Source: Hermatobates lingyangjiaoensis (lineage: Eukaryota; Arthropoda; Insecta; Hemiptera; Hermatobatidae). Taken from it: 64,000 nt of DNA. The position numbers and the translations under genes are program-made. The stretch is taken from positions 3,197,001 through 3,261,000 of the forward strand of contig JAPFBL010001928.1 of the NCBI GenBank assembly GCA_026182355.1, in the 5' to 3' direction. Positions 44,735 to 55,860 of the stretch are shown here, one piece after another (position 1 is the stretch's first letter; each line of letters starts with the position of its first letter). Below the pieces are notes generated by a model, which did no database searches, was not told where the DNA came from, and saw only the letters and a list, made by a program, of their open reading frames with translations.

Positions 44735-45023
44735 CAGAGCTTCTTAAACTTTTTTATATTGCGACCCCCTTCAAGCTTAGGAAATTTTAAACGACCCCCT
44801 CCTCCATATAATGAAATATATATTAACCGTAGATGTAGATGTAATATCGCACTATTTTACAATGTAAATAAAATAAGGATTAAAGAATACGTACCCATTC
44901 ATTTCACATATATATAATTATATCAGTATCAGTATCAGTATCAAAGCATCAGATCTTTGCGACCCCCTTTCAGTAGTCTCGCGACCCCCCTGGGGGTCGC
45001 GACCCACAGTTTAAGAAGCCCTG
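44735..45023. mobile_element. non-autonomous hAT transposon with perfect target duplication
   Basis: The left end is CAGAGCTTCTTAAAC with GCGACCCCC nearby; the right end is GGGGGTCGCGACCC...GTTTAAGAAGCCCTG. The ends are imperfect inverted repeats of the hAT type. TACTAAAC flanks both sides (44727-44734 and 45024-45031), an exact 8-bp target duplication. The interior has a short CAGTAT tandem (about 44924-44942). The 95-codon frame across it is not a gene. Confidence 0.9.
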
Positions 45024-45548
45024 TACTAAACTGTTTTTTTAATCCTTATTCCAAAAACTCAGTTGTGTACAGTGTGGTTCCTGTCTTAATTCAAACAAAT
45101 CGTAATATAAATACAGACCTTTGTTTTTTTCTTAAAGATAAATCATGACCTACTACATGAACGCTATCACTTTATTTTTCCCGCCTTTTTTTCCTTTTCA
45201 CATGTTTCAGTACTTCAGTACTTAATACTATTGAGTTATTTTTTGTTTTAGATGACACTTAAAGAAGAATAGTAATTGCTTCAAATGTATACTTTTCTTA
45301 TAAAAATTGTGCATTAAAAAAATTGTGCAACAAATATTTGGTTGATAGAATGTTGACATTTTTTTTGTTCAAAGTAATAGATTACGATGACGATGTGCTT
45401 GCGTTGGCTTTAAATATCGTTATTATTTCTTATCAAATCTTTTGTAAGCAATAAGCTTTGTTTTCCGTGAGAGACGAAAATTATTACTCATTTATTGTTT
45501 AGCATTCATTTTAGTAAAACTGAAATCATTACTGTATTGATTCTACAT
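45024..45548. other. unassigned sequence
   Basis: Nothing supportable. Confidence 0.4.
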
Positions 45549-45772
45549 TGGGAGTCCTACATTTTGCCTAATTTAATTAAATTTAGAGTAGTGATCTATA
45601 TTGAGTGCTTCAAATCGTACAGACTCAGGACAATGGCTTAAGAGTTCTCCCAAGGAACGCTGTGGACAATTCTTTATCTTCTGCATGAAGAAATTAAAGG
45701 CTAGAGTGGGACTCGAAACCTACATGTACTAGTCCTGTGTCAAGGGCACAAGCCACGGTGTTACCTGACTCC
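45549..45772 (-). mobile_element. tRNA-derived SINE, 3'-truncated copy
   Basis: On the minus strand the head (about 45772 downward: GGAGTCAGGTAACACC) and B-box region (GGTTTCGAGTCCCACTC, about 45720-45704) are followed by the body to GGGAGTCCTACATTTTGCC (45550-45568 on the plus strand). The telomere-like 3' tail is missing. Confidence 0.65.
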
Positions 45773-46111
45773 CATTGTAGGACCTGTGTTCGTGTTGCTC
45801 TCCCTCATCTTGTTTGGAATTGTTTCGTACTGATTAAATAAACCACACTCCCATATATGATAAAAAAAAGAACTAATCATCACAGATATAGGCTGTCATA
45901 TTTGCTTTTTTTATTTCAAAATGTTTTCCAGGTAAACTAGTTCTGTTCAATGCATAAACGCAATGTCATCTCCCCATCCGGTTTCAGTTAACCCAATTAA
46001 ATGAATCCAGTAAAATCCAATAAAACTGAATGCCACGTAAACTCCATTGACCTGAAATTAATTGGTCAATGTTTTATTCCAGAATATTTGTACAAATACT
46101 TTTGTTTTTAT
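45773..46111. other. unassigned sequence
   Basis: Nothing supportable. Confidence 0.4.
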
Positions 46112-46370
46112 AAAGTGCTCGCCTCTGGACTGGTCGATCAGGGGTTTATTCACCTTGATCAGGGACTAATTTAATTTATAAATTCAGGACCCCGATTATA
46201 AGATTAATAATTATAAACACTTTGTCCTTCTCAAGGAATGTAAAGACTTCGGTACAAAACCTTCACGATGTCAAGTATTCGTTAAACATGACTACTCCAA
46301 ATAAACTTGAGTCAACCAAAATTTAGGGCCCTAATTTAGAATGTTCATTGTATTGTATCACAAAGTATAT
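46112..46370 (+). mobile_element. tRNA-derived SINE, truncated at both ends
   Basis: Plus-strand copy. AAGTGCTCGCCTCTGGACTG (46113-46132) is the segment after the A box, with a decayed B-box region (CAGGGGTTTATTC). The body follows to TGTATTGTATCACAAAG (about 46349-46365). The head start and the CCTAA tail are absent. Confidence 0.6.
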
Positions 46371-48668
46371 CAGTTGCTACTTTACATTTCATGGAAACAT
46401 TTACTGCTTTTGAGAACCACATTTCAGAAAAATTAAAATTATATTTGTTTCATTAAAAAGTATTAAATTAAATACTACCCTGTAAAAACAGTTCTTCATG
46501 TTGTATATGTCGTCCTGAAATGTTTCACTTGGATTAAACAGAAATCTTAACATGTACATTAGATCGGAATTCAAATTGAAACACTTGTCGAGTTCAAACA
46601 GGTATCAACCCACATAGATAACTTTACGTAATAAAACAGATTTATTAAAGTTAAAAATCCTCTTGCAAATCTTTTTATTAAGTATAAATCCTTTCACGAA
46701 AAATGCATTGCAGGAGACACTCAGCTCTGGTTGTAGAAAAATTAATAAATAAACACTCAACATGATATCAGTGAAAAGAGATTTAACATCAAAGCTTTAT
46801 TTAATATATTTAGCCAGCAGATCTTCTTTTACACATATTTCATTGAACTGTTTGTTTATTTTAATTCATTCATACTTTTTCAAGATCTTCTCCAATTTTC
46901 TCATTAAAGATTTCCAGTTTAAAGAAATCTATAAACAAATTCAGCAAACGTTTCAGATTTATAATCCCTATTTTTTATTTTATAACTATATAATATATAG
47001 TCTTATTTAAGTCATAATTTACCATTTACATAATCATAAGTTAAAGTAAATAATTATTATAAAATGAACATTATATATTGTTTTACTTTCACTTCTAATT
47101 TGATTTTACATTGTATATTGTTAAAGATGTTCGAAACTAGTATGTATATTAAATAGCTAAGACAGTTACAAAATAAAATTGTCTGATTAAAAAACAAAAA
47201 TGTTTAGTGAATTTGTTTGTACTCTTCCCTGCCTTTAAAAATCTTAAAAAACAGAAAATAGGAGAAGGCATCAAAATGTATGAAAGAATCAAAACAGGGA
47301 CTGTTCAATCAAATATATATAGAAGTGTTACAATAAATACAACTGATCCATTAATCAAAGAAACCACCACTACCACTATCATTAGTGGTAATACGAGTTC
47401 TAGTTTTTCAAGTTATTTTACTACTTTTGAGGCAACTATTTATCGTTGACCAAGTGATACCAAGCACGCTGCGTTTGTATTTTATTAATGTGAATTTGTG
47501 AAGTTTTTCTGTATGGATGTACAGTTAATTTTTTTTAATGGGTGACTGGTTTGTTTAGTATGTTAGGTGAGTGGCATGTTGAACTAAACCACTGCAGAAC
47601 TCCTCTCTTCCGAGCGCTGCTGTTGGCTAGTAACTTGTCAGTTCAGTGAAATGTCCGTGGGTCGACTGAAATAGTTAGCCATACACAAACTGGCACAGCA
47701 AATGATTACCCACCTTCAATTTTTTTCCAAGTCATCATGTCTTCCAGCTCATCATGGATATTGTCAGCACAGAATGTTCTCAAGGTTTTCAACTAAAATT
47801 AAATAACAGATAGTCAACAGGTGGAATTGTTTTATGTTTTTCAAATAAATCTAACTAGATACAGGAGTCATACAATTGTTTTGTGATTGTGGCTAAAAGC
47901 TGCTGTGATATTTTTTGCTGTTTTTTGATAAGAGAGTGTGTGTAAATAGGTTAGGAGAAGCGTCACTGAATCCACTTGTGCACGTCCTGGTCTTGTGCCG
48001 CCCTTCACTCTGTTAAATCTCAGTGCTCGTTAGTCTGTCACTATCATCTTAAAATAAGTATGCGTTCATTCTTTACTTTTGTCTTCGTCCAAATTGGCAT
48101 ATAGCATCTTTATTTCTTTTTCATTTTAGTTTCTGGAATCTCTATGACAGTCCTTTGGATATCACCTTTTTACTAAGCAATAAGTAATATATATATTGAT
48201 CATGTAGTTCTTTTCTTGCCAATTGTTTTGATATTGATGCTGGATTCGCTGCAGCAACTGTCCAAAGACTTATTAAATAATGCGGTCGGTGCATTTGGTG
48301 TGCACCTTCAATCAGAATAGCAAAAGTGTTTAAGAAAATTTGCAATGAATCTTATGAATAGAGATGACAACCAGCAGCGTCATTACCATTCAAAATTAGA
48401 AAGCTCGTGGTCAGACAGGGAAATGATCATGAACTATTTTAGGGGTGCGAGTCATATTTCAGGACGATCAAGATTAAACGAAAGGTGGCTGTCTATCTTG
48501 AACCTGGTCTACTGAAACGTATTGTTTAGGTAATTGTAATCTAGAAGACTGCTACTCAGCCAAAAAATTAGTCCTGAGGCTTTTTCAGAGTAGGAATTGA
48601 TAGATATAGGCATTGAAGATATGACTGAAGATTGCCTCTAGTTTCTGAATGCTTATTATTGAAAATGG
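46371..48668. other. unassigned sequence
   Basis: No gene recognised. The 80-codon frame at 47207-47449 is Thr/Ser-rich without a domain. About 47560-48420 is of somewhat higher complexity; GGATTCGCTGCAGCAACTG near 48242 lies in a minus-strand frame of 67 codons that I cannot identify. Confidence 0.4.
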
Positions 48669-49180
48669 AAGCTCATGTAGGTGTCGATCTAGATCTAGAG
48701 GAACTGAAATATATAGATATAGAAACTAAATATATAAGCTCATGTAGGTGTCGATCTAGATCTAGAGGAACTGAAATTTATAGATATAGAAACTAAATAT
48801 ATAAGCTCATGTAGGTGTCGATCTAGATCTAGAGGAACTGAAATTTATAGATATAGAAACTAAATATATAAGCTCATGTACGTGTCGATCTAGATCTAGA
48901 GAAACTGAAATATATAGATATAGAAACTAAATATATAAGCTCATGTAGGTGTCGATCTAGATCTAGAGGAACTGAAATTTATAGATATAGAAACTAAATA
49001 TATAAGGTCATGTACGTGTCGATCTAGATCTAGAAAAACTGAAATATATAGATATAGAAACTAAATATATAAGCTCATTTAGGTGTCGATCTAGATCTAG
49101 AGGAACTGAAATTTATATATATAGAAACTAAATATATAAGCTCATGTAGGTGTAGATTTAGATCTAGAGAAACTGAAATT
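48669..49180. repeat. 67-bp minisatellite, 7.6 units
   Basis: Units start at 48669, 48736, 48803, 48870, 48937, 49004, 49071 and 49138 with an exact 67-base step; the last unit is cut at about 49180. Each unit holds AGCTCATGTAGGTGTCG, the palindrome CTAGATCTAG, GGAACTGAAAT and ATAGAAACTAAATATAT. Units differ at a few positions (TAGG/TACG, GAGG/GAGA, ATATAT/TTTAT). Two variant patterns alternate along part of the array, which suggests a dimeric higher-order unit. Confidence 0.97.
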
Positions 49181-49544
49181 CCTAACAAGACGCAGTCTTG
49201 GAGCATTCTAAAGTCTTGGCTGATGATAGGTGCCCAATATCATAAGCTCATATACAGTCTGGTGATCTGTTCACAGAGGAAAGCAGTTCTTTAGGAATAT
49301 ATACTACCTGAAAAGCTTGCCTGTCGTATGAAATATGACAGTGCAAATTTAATCCCACTGCACATATTTCTACAGGGTGGACATTGCTTGTGCGGTATGG
49401 TTTCTCAAACCTGAATCCATTCAGTATGGTATTCCAGTTCAGATTGTTTCCTTATTGCGCATATGTAGGGAATTTCGTTTCACTTGTTTTAGCCAGAATG
49501 AAAGGCAATAAAGTGGAAGGTTTATAATCGAAAGGTGCAGTAGA
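49181..49544. other. unassigned sequence
   Basis: Complex sequence after the minisatellite; no gene or repeat recognised. Confidence 0.4.
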
Positions 49545-49750
49545 GTTGAGCAATGAGCCCTTGGGCCAAGGCATTTGTATTCCCTCTATGCGACCGTGTC
49601 CCCGTCTGGCCCTATTACCCGACTCTCTGTTTTTGTCCCTTTTGTGCCCTTTCCATCAACATAGGCCTCGCGCCAAAGATGCCATTTCCACCTTCTCTAT
49701 ACATTACTCGGCTGCCACATTTAATCTACCTACAACCCATTTCAAATGAA
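49545..49750. other. GC-rich island, candidate non-coding element or exon
   Basis: A sharply GC-rich block begins at ATGAGCCCTTGGGCCAAGGC, which holds the palindrome-like CCTTGGGCCAAGG. Two overlapping frames (67 and 83 codons) cross it, both Pro/Cys/Leu-rich and without a recognised domain. It is distinct from all repeats in the window. Confidence 0.3.
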
Positions 49751-51046
49751 TTCTCTTTTATTCCCTTTAACATATTTCATCACTCAGACACTTTTCAATA
49801 TTAATCAATATTAGTCAAACACTATGTAATTTAACTGTTCATTCAATACTTACTCAGGCTCTTTTTAAAACCAAAGCAAATTATTTATTCAATCTAAACG
49901 CTTTTATCATTTTAAATAAATTATATTACAACATATATATTACTATCACTAGCATTAACTAAATTTAAAATTTAAATTTTTTGACATTAAGAGTATTATG
50001 AAATATTCTACAAAAATTAAGATAACATACCAAATTAACTTTGTATATTAAAACAGAAAAAAAATTATGTTACTTTCAATAAATTTGTGATTTAACCATC
50101 CCGATTATAGTATAAAGCACTCAGATCATTTAACAGTACGAAATGCATTCTTTGACTGCTATTTTGAACAACATTTCGTCTTCAGAAGAATATTGAAAAG
50201 CAAAAGTATTTTTGTTTCATGAGTTTTGCTGGCAGTTCTTTGGCTTAGGGAATCAAGGTGAATTGTAAGCCTTGATCCCACATGAGGAATTTTGGAACTC
50301 GCACTTTCTCACTGTGCATAGTTGATTTTCTTTTGGAAAGAGTAATTTTTGTTCATATATACAAACATCATTAAAAAAAAAATCAGCAGTTAAATTCTTG
50401 TCAATAATAATAAAGAAAGTGCTTATGCAAATCATGAAGGACCGCTATGAATACTAAAGCGATCTATATATTAGTAAAATTTACCAAAATTAATCCATAT
50501 CAACTTAGTACTTTATTATGACTGTTAGGGAGTTTTATACAATCTAAAAGAATGCGTAGTAACAACGCAATTTCAAACTGCAGCCAAAGAAACCACAGAT
50601 GAAATATATAAGTCAACCAAAACACAGAACATTCCTTTAGGGAAAACTTGTAAGCACCGTCTGCAGTTAACGACGATGGCTGAATACCAACCCCCATTTG
50701 ATAAACTTTTGTAACATTCTGTTAACGCTTTGACTCTATTTCAGTTATCTATTCTGTTATGTATCTATTCTATAACTGTGATAAAGACTAAAGTGTCCTG
50801 ATATTAAAATTCTTCAAGATGATAATAGTTTTTACAAATCTTGTTGATAAGTAAAGAAAAATTACCAGAAAGAGATTTTGTTTGGCTACGTTTTCAATAG
50901 AATGAAATTTGTAAATACTTTGCTTTTCAGTATTATTGTAGTGTATTTAAATGTGAAAGATAAAGTGTCTATATTAAAATTTCAATATATAATATTTTTA
51001 TAAATTGTGTTGTAGTAGAAAATGTCGAAGGATTTACATAGTTATT
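49751..51046. other. unassigned AT-rich sequence
   Basis: About 50130-50195 holds a decayed family D-like unit on the minus strand (CTGAAGACGAAATG, about 50173 down). Otherwise nothing supportable. Confidence 0.35.
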
Positions 51047-51126
51047 ATTAAACCACAATATATTTGGGAAAAAACGTTTTTTCAGAAAGTTTTAACCGTA
51101 AACAAGTGGTCTTCATCAGAGTCAAT
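51047..51126. mobile_element. family A left-arm remnant, copy A10
   Basis: TATTAAACCACAATAT, TTGGGAAAA, AAAGTTTTAACCG, AACAAGTGGTCTTCATCAG and AGTC align with the left arm. The right arm is absent; a TA tract follows. Confidence 0.65.
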
Positions 51127-51155
51127 ATACTCGAATATATATATATATATTATAT

Positions 51156-51322
51156 ACTTTTTCGTTGGAAATACGATCCAAAACGGACAAATATAGTTCA
51201 ATATAGAAAATGAAACATAGAGAAATCAAAATAACACACTTACAGTCTCTAATTTTCAGTTTCACCTTCTTCAGGAGAGATAAGACAGGGAAACCAAGCG
51301 CACTGGTTCAGAGACGGAGACC
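51156..51322 (-). mobile_element. family B single arm with hammerhead-like motif
   Basis: It starts ACTTTTTCGTTGGAAATACG at a TA tract, then CAAAACGGACAAATATAG and CAAAATAACACACTTACAG. The minus-strand unit at 51278-51246 is TCTC, CTGAAGA, A, a weak hairpin, GAAA, AATT, A, GAGA, with the outer stem intact. GC-richer sequence to about 51322 matches the copy at 53594. Confidence 0.7.
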
Positions 51323-51779
51323 ATGTATATATAATATAAAATATATAAATAGATAATATAAAATGATTAATATATATTATATATATTACTTTTAGAGAAT
51401 ATATATAGTATATATATATGTTATATATGAAATATATATAATTATATATATATGCCTTTCCTGAGAACGACCGTAAAAAGAGTTAAAATATTGAAAGTTA
51501 GTCCTAGGATCTGTTTTTCATTCGTGTTTCTTTCTGTTTTCAAACTATCTACGTTTATATATCTAACTATGTATCTGCCTATAAATAAGTTTAACATTCC
51601 TTCTAAACTTGTTATATTAAAGGAACATTTAGTGGAGTTACTTTAAGTTTGTCCCTGGCAAATGATAGTTCTAAAATGAATAAATAATAACTGTGAGGTG
51701 TTTGTAACTGTCTCAGTAGTAGTTTGTCTCAATATAAAAGTCCTACAAACATATATGATAAGAGTATAAAAGTGTGAGT
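51323..51779. other. TA-rich and unassigned sequence
   Basis: Irregular TATA-rich sequence to about 51453. CCTGAGAACGACCGTAA near 51459 and ATTGAAAG near 51489 recall the family E unit (61066) in decayed form. Confidence 0.4.
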
Positions 51780-52040
51780 TGTGGCAGACAATGCAGGAAG
51801 CGGAGGGTGCTGACTTTGGGGATGACTTTGCGATCGTGCTAGAGGGTCTGTCTTCACGACAGTGAACAAGTGCAATTGAGCAGAACTCTTGAATGTGCAT
51901 CAAGGAGGCAGTCTGCAGCCCTGTCTAGTCTGCCTCTTATGCCGCAGAAATATATCGGAGTTAGATATCGCCCAGCCAGTCGGGCGTCATGCACCACTTC
52001 ATCCGAAACATTGCAGCCTGCGATCTCTACTGCCAAACTG
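51780..52040. other. GC-rich island, candidate non-coding element or exon
   Basis: About 260 bases of high complexity and G+C, unlike all repeats here. Several overlapping frames on both strands cross it (for example 51643-51903 minus, 51870-52088 plus). None has a recognisable domain, and open frames on both strands argue for composition rather than coding. It contains CCAGTCGGGCGTCATGC and GCAGTCTGCAGCCC. Confidence 0.32.
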
Positions 52041-53139
52041 TTATGTACGCCTTCTATTTTACAGCTTTTTATTCAATATCATAAATAGTTTGTGCATAGC
52101 CAAAGTTGACTCTAAAATACATCACAACAGTGACTAAAATCCATGTTTTTAACAATGGAGTGGTTACTGGCAAACCAAATATTGACCATAGTAAAGGTTT
52201 TCTTATGACTCGATATAATGTTAGTTTTTTAAAAACGAAATACTCAATTATTTTGAGTATACTCAAAATACACAAACGTGTCCAATTATTTTCCTGTCTA
52301 TATCAGAATATCGAAAATTGTTACGAGTTTTTTTCTTTATATTACTGTGTTTCATGTCCAGTTAAGAATTAATAATTCCATTCTACATAGTAGGCACTGT
52401 ACACTACTGTAAGTAAAGTATTGTAAACATGGAATATTTGATATCGAGGGATTTACACGTTTTGTTGACCTCTGCTTACCTTTTTTAGGTGTTTTTTTCA
52501 ATATCTGTACTTTGGTCAGTAGTGAGTAGTGATCTTTCCAGAAGTTTGTGTCATCGCTATAAGTCACAACGTTTCATAAATCAAATTCATATTGTACCCA
52601 ACATAGCGTTTAGAGTTTAATTCGCACGCATGGTTGCTGGGCAATATTGTATCATGGGTAATTCACTTTTTTGTCCATTATACGGTTTTGATTCCATTTA
52701 TTTTCTTCTAAACTGCTCACTCTAGTGAAAGTTTGAAAATTTCAAATTGTTATAAAAATTTTGTTACGTCAACGGGAAATTTACTGGAAATTCAGAATTT
52801 TCCAGTGGCAGGACAGTTTTGTGTTGTATTAAAGAGTGAAAATTTACTTTTAACATGAAATCATAAGGTTGTGTTGACCTAAAATCGGTAGCAGATAAGC
52901 TTATTACTTAAAGTTATTAATTCTTGCTACAAGGGCAGCTAAGGCAAGTAGAAAACAGTCTTCAAGATCCAACTCCAGCATAGGGGAAATTAATTACACT
53001 TGACGAAAACATTGTGCACGTGGAAACCTTACGAAAGTGACACAGTACAGAATTAATTGTTCAGATACTAATTCCTTTGATAAGTTGAGCTTTAAAATAC
53101 TCAACACCACTAATTAGGTATATCAAAATGAGCTAAGCA
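52041..53139. other. unassigned sequence
   Basis: Contains the palindrome TATTTTGAGTATACTCAAAATA (about 52249-52270, perfect). No gene. Confidence 0.4.
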
Positions 53140-53350
53140 GCCTGGATGATTAGAGATTACCTCTGTAAACAGAGTAATGACCTCTAAACCAACTTCAATA
53201 ATCGCATACGCAAGTTCACGCTAAGCCTCCACGCAGAGGAATCTTTCTTGTACAACAATCAGTTGTGTGTGTAATTTCAAGTCTTGAATTAACGCACAAC
53301 TAATTAATCAGCTCAGCTATTATCTCCACTAAGCCTGGCTTTTTATTCGA
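53140..53350. other. complex island with homeodomain-type sites, candidate conserved element
   Basis: CTAATTAGG lies just upstream (about 53110). Within the block are GATGATTAGAGATTACC, the hairpin CTCTGTAAACAGAG (about 53161-53174, holding a FOX-like GTAAACA) and CTAATTAATCAGCTCAGC. No open frame crosses it. The texture suggests a regulatory element. Confidence 0.33.
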
Positions 53351-53388
53351 AGCGACTTATAATCTACTTACTGAAAATCCCAAATTAC

Positions 53389-53462
53389 TATATATATATA
53401 TATATATAAAATAAATTCAAAACGAAGGAAACACACAGAAAGACACAGACATAACTCACATC

Positions 53463-53493
<31 letters not shown>
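53389..53493. repeat. TA arrays around a family C end fragment
   Basis: TA runs at 53389-53408 and 53465-53493 enclose ATAAATTCAAAACGAAGG, ACACACAGAAAGACAC and ATAACTCACATCG, the terminal block of family C (compare 61195-61253). The fragment stops just before the CGATATTTCGA core. Confidence 0.85.
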
Positions 53494-53495
<2 letters not shown>

Positions 53496-53496
<1 letters not shown>

Positions 53497-53584
53497 AAGA
53501 TTTCACATAAACACGTGAAATAACAATCAATGATCAAACCACAATCTTAGTCTTGTTTTCTCATTTCTTATTGTGGTTTGATCA
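53496..53584. mobile_element. family A fold-back element, internally deleted copy A11
   Basis: The outer parts of both arms are preserved and joined at CAAACCACAA/TCTTAGTC. Both hammerhead-like units are lost. Bounded by TA tracts. Confidence 0.85.
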
Positions 53585-53593
53585 TATATATAT

Positions 53594-54135
53594 AGTTCAA
53601 TATAGACAAAGAAACATAGAGAAATCAAAAGAACACACTTACAGTCTCTAATTTTCGGTTTGAACCGTCTTCAGGAGAGATAAGAGAGGGAAACCAAGCG
53701 CACTCAGAGACGGTTCAGAGACGGTTGGAGACCAACAGTGTTGCCGCATGCGCGCCCGGTCACAGAAAATAAGGCAGACAGGAATCTATTTATAATTACA
53801 TTAAATTAGTGGAATATGAAAACAATAAATAAATAACAGAAAAAATTGAGGGACGAACAGAGAAATTGATACATAAATAAAAGTACGGACTAAGCTATGA
53901 TAGAATAAAATAAAACTGAGAATACAAATAATAATGATATTAATAATGATAATATTATTATCATTATACTGAGGTATAGGAACCAGTGCGCTTGGTTTCC
54001 CTCTCTTATCTCTCCTGAAGACGGTGCAAACCGAAAATTAGAAACTCTAAGTGTGTTCTTTTGATTTCTCAATGTTTCTTTGTCTATATTGAACTATTTT
54101 TGCCCGTTTTGGATCGTATTTCCAACGAAAAAGTG
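53594..54135. mobile_element. family B fold-back element, longest copy
   Basis: The left arm (53594-53697, minus orientation) lacks the outer ACTTTTTCG block; the right arm (about 53975-54135) is complete. Each arm has a hammerhead-like unit: minus 53678-53645, plus 54011-54044. The 280-base centre has a GC-rich part (GTTGCCGCATGCGCGCC, about 53741-53757) and an AT-rich part with the perfect dyad TAATGATAATA/TATTATCATTA. The 60-codon frame over it is not a gene. The outward-facing units and GC-rich centre make this the best reference for family B. Confidence 0.85.
53645..53678 (-). ncRNA. hammerhead-like ribozyme motif, family B
   Basis: On the minus strand: TCTC (53678-53675), CTGAAGA (53674-53668), a CGG...CCG hairpin, GAAA, AATT, A, GAGA (53648-53645). 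The TCTC/GAGA outer stem is intact, as in 24791-24823. Confidence 0.5.
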
Positions 54136-54156
54136 TATATATATATATATATATAC

Positions 54157-54281
54157 AAGATTTTACATAAACACATTAAATAACAATCAATGATGAAACC
54201 ATAATATCTAATGGATTTAACGGTTTTAACGGTTTAAAGACCTTAGTCTTTTTTCCCCATTTCATATTGTGGTTTAAACAT
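54157..54281. mobile_element. family A diverged copy A12
   Basis: AAGATTTTACATAAACACA, TCAATGATGAAACC and GTCTTTTTTCCCC...CATATTGTGGTTT outline both arms. The central units are replaced by AACGGTTTTAACGGTTT. Confidence 0.7.
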
Positions 54282-54554
54282 ATATATATACTTCCTAAAT
54301 AGCAGTACTTGCTGTATTTCTCATGTAGATTTGGTCTCCAAATTTATATTTATGTGGATTCACTCCAATATAGAAACCATATTCACTCCAAGGTAATCTT
54401 AAACAGTTGGTATATATTAAAGAATAGCCAAAGAAAAGCTATACAACAATTTTGTTATATAAACAAATACTTTGAAGCTTTTTATTATTAGCATATTAAT
54501 TAAAATTTACATTGCATATAGGTGTTGCAAATATTGTACCCTTATCTTACTTTT

Positions 54555-54625
54555 TAGCCCTGGTGATGATCTAAAAAAACATCGAAATGTTGGCACAAGA
54601 AGTATATTTCCAAGACCTAGTTCTC
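54555..54625 (+). mobile_element. single hammerhead-like unit, family K
   Basis: GCC, CTGGTGA, T, GAT...ATC hairpin, GAAA, TGTT, GGC (about 54557-54594). The GCC/GGC outer stem can pair. CTGGTGA departs from CTGANGA at the A. The downstream TTTCCAAGACCTAGTTCTC has no partner nearby. Confidence 0.45.
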
Positions 54626-54680
54626 AAGAATGCTTACACAAAGCCTAAAAATTACTAAGATGTACTCTCACTATCAGTGT

Positions 54681-54786
54681 GAGATATCTTTCAACTAATT
54701 GAAAGATCTTAGTAGTTTTTTTAATTCTCGTACTATGGTTTTGATATTGACTTTTATTTTACACGTTTATTGTGAAATCTTGTTAT
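54681..54786. mobile_element. family A diverged copy A13
   Basis: GATATCTTTCAACTAATTG, AAAGATCTTAGTAG, ACTATGGTTTTGAT and TTTTACACGTTTATTGTGAA match the inner and outer parts of the right arm. Only a short part of the left arm is present. Confidence 0.65.
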
Positions 54787-54789
54787 ATG

Positions 54790-55663
54790 GTATATGTGTA
54801 TTATTTTTAGTTTCGTTTCAAATTAAAAATGTTTTATCCAAAATATTATCAAAAGTTAAATATTTACATTATCTTATGTAAAAATATTTACAAATAATCA
54901 AATATAAATTTGAAAAAAATATTTGTTATTTTCTTTTATCAGGAAAGTTGTATGCTTCCTGACAGTCAGGTAACAGGGTTAGATTAGCCTGTCCACCCGA
55001 TTATGAAGGTAAAATAGTTTCCGTCTTGCTCTCTTCATAGTCCAAAATATTCTTTTAGCCACATGAAGTACCTTGATTTTTATGCAATGCAGTCATGTCA
55101 AGCAGGCGGACAAACAAACAATAACGATAACTTGAAATCAGTCAGTTCTAAGCAATATGCAGACAAAACCTTTTTCTTATTTATATAGATAGAATTGTTT
55201 TCATTTAACTCGGCTTGAAAGATTTATTAAATTAAAAACATTTTTAAAAATTCTTGAAGAGCTTTAAAAGAGGTAAATTGAATTGAAATTGTTGCAAATA
55301 TTTCAAACTTTAAAAGAAAATACAAATTGACTTCACATGGAGAGTATAGTTCGGTTGTTTGTGTCAAGTCAAAGAAATGTTGTAAAATCCTGTGATTTCA
55401 AAAATTATTTTAATTTTAAAAAAGTAGATGACAATAAACATGAAGATAATAAATTCTGCCAAACTCACGAGTTCACACATTCATTTAAAATGAATTGCAT
55501 AATTGTATGTTATACGAAGATAATAAAGAGAAAGAGTTGACCATAATGAAAGAGACAAATTATCAATAATAGATGGAACTATATGATTAACACTTTCTCA
55601 TGAATACAGTCAATAAATCAATCTTCAAGATCAGATTGTATTAATTAAATTTAAACAGATGGC
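54790..55663. other. unassigned AT-rich sequence
   Basis: Nothing supportable. Confidence 0.4.
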
Positions 55664-55860
55664 AAAAATATGTCTTACTGGTATATACAGCCAATAGGAA
55701 TAAGCTTCAAGATCAGATGGTATGGCAAAATTATGTCTTTCTGGTATATACAGCCAATAGGAATAAGCTTCAAGATCAGATGGTATGGCAAAATTATGTC
55801 TTTCTGGTATATACAGCCAATAGGAATAAGCTTCAAGATCAGATGGTATGGCAAAATTAA
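55664..55860. repeat. 63-bp tandem repeat, three units
   Basis: Units start at 55664, 55727 and 55790; a partial fourth starts at 55853. Units 2 and 3 are nearly identical (CTTTCTGGTATATACAGCC, GCTTCAAGATCAGATGG). Because 63 is divisible by three, the repeat stays open on both strands (65 and 92 codons); these are not genes. Confidence 0.95.
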
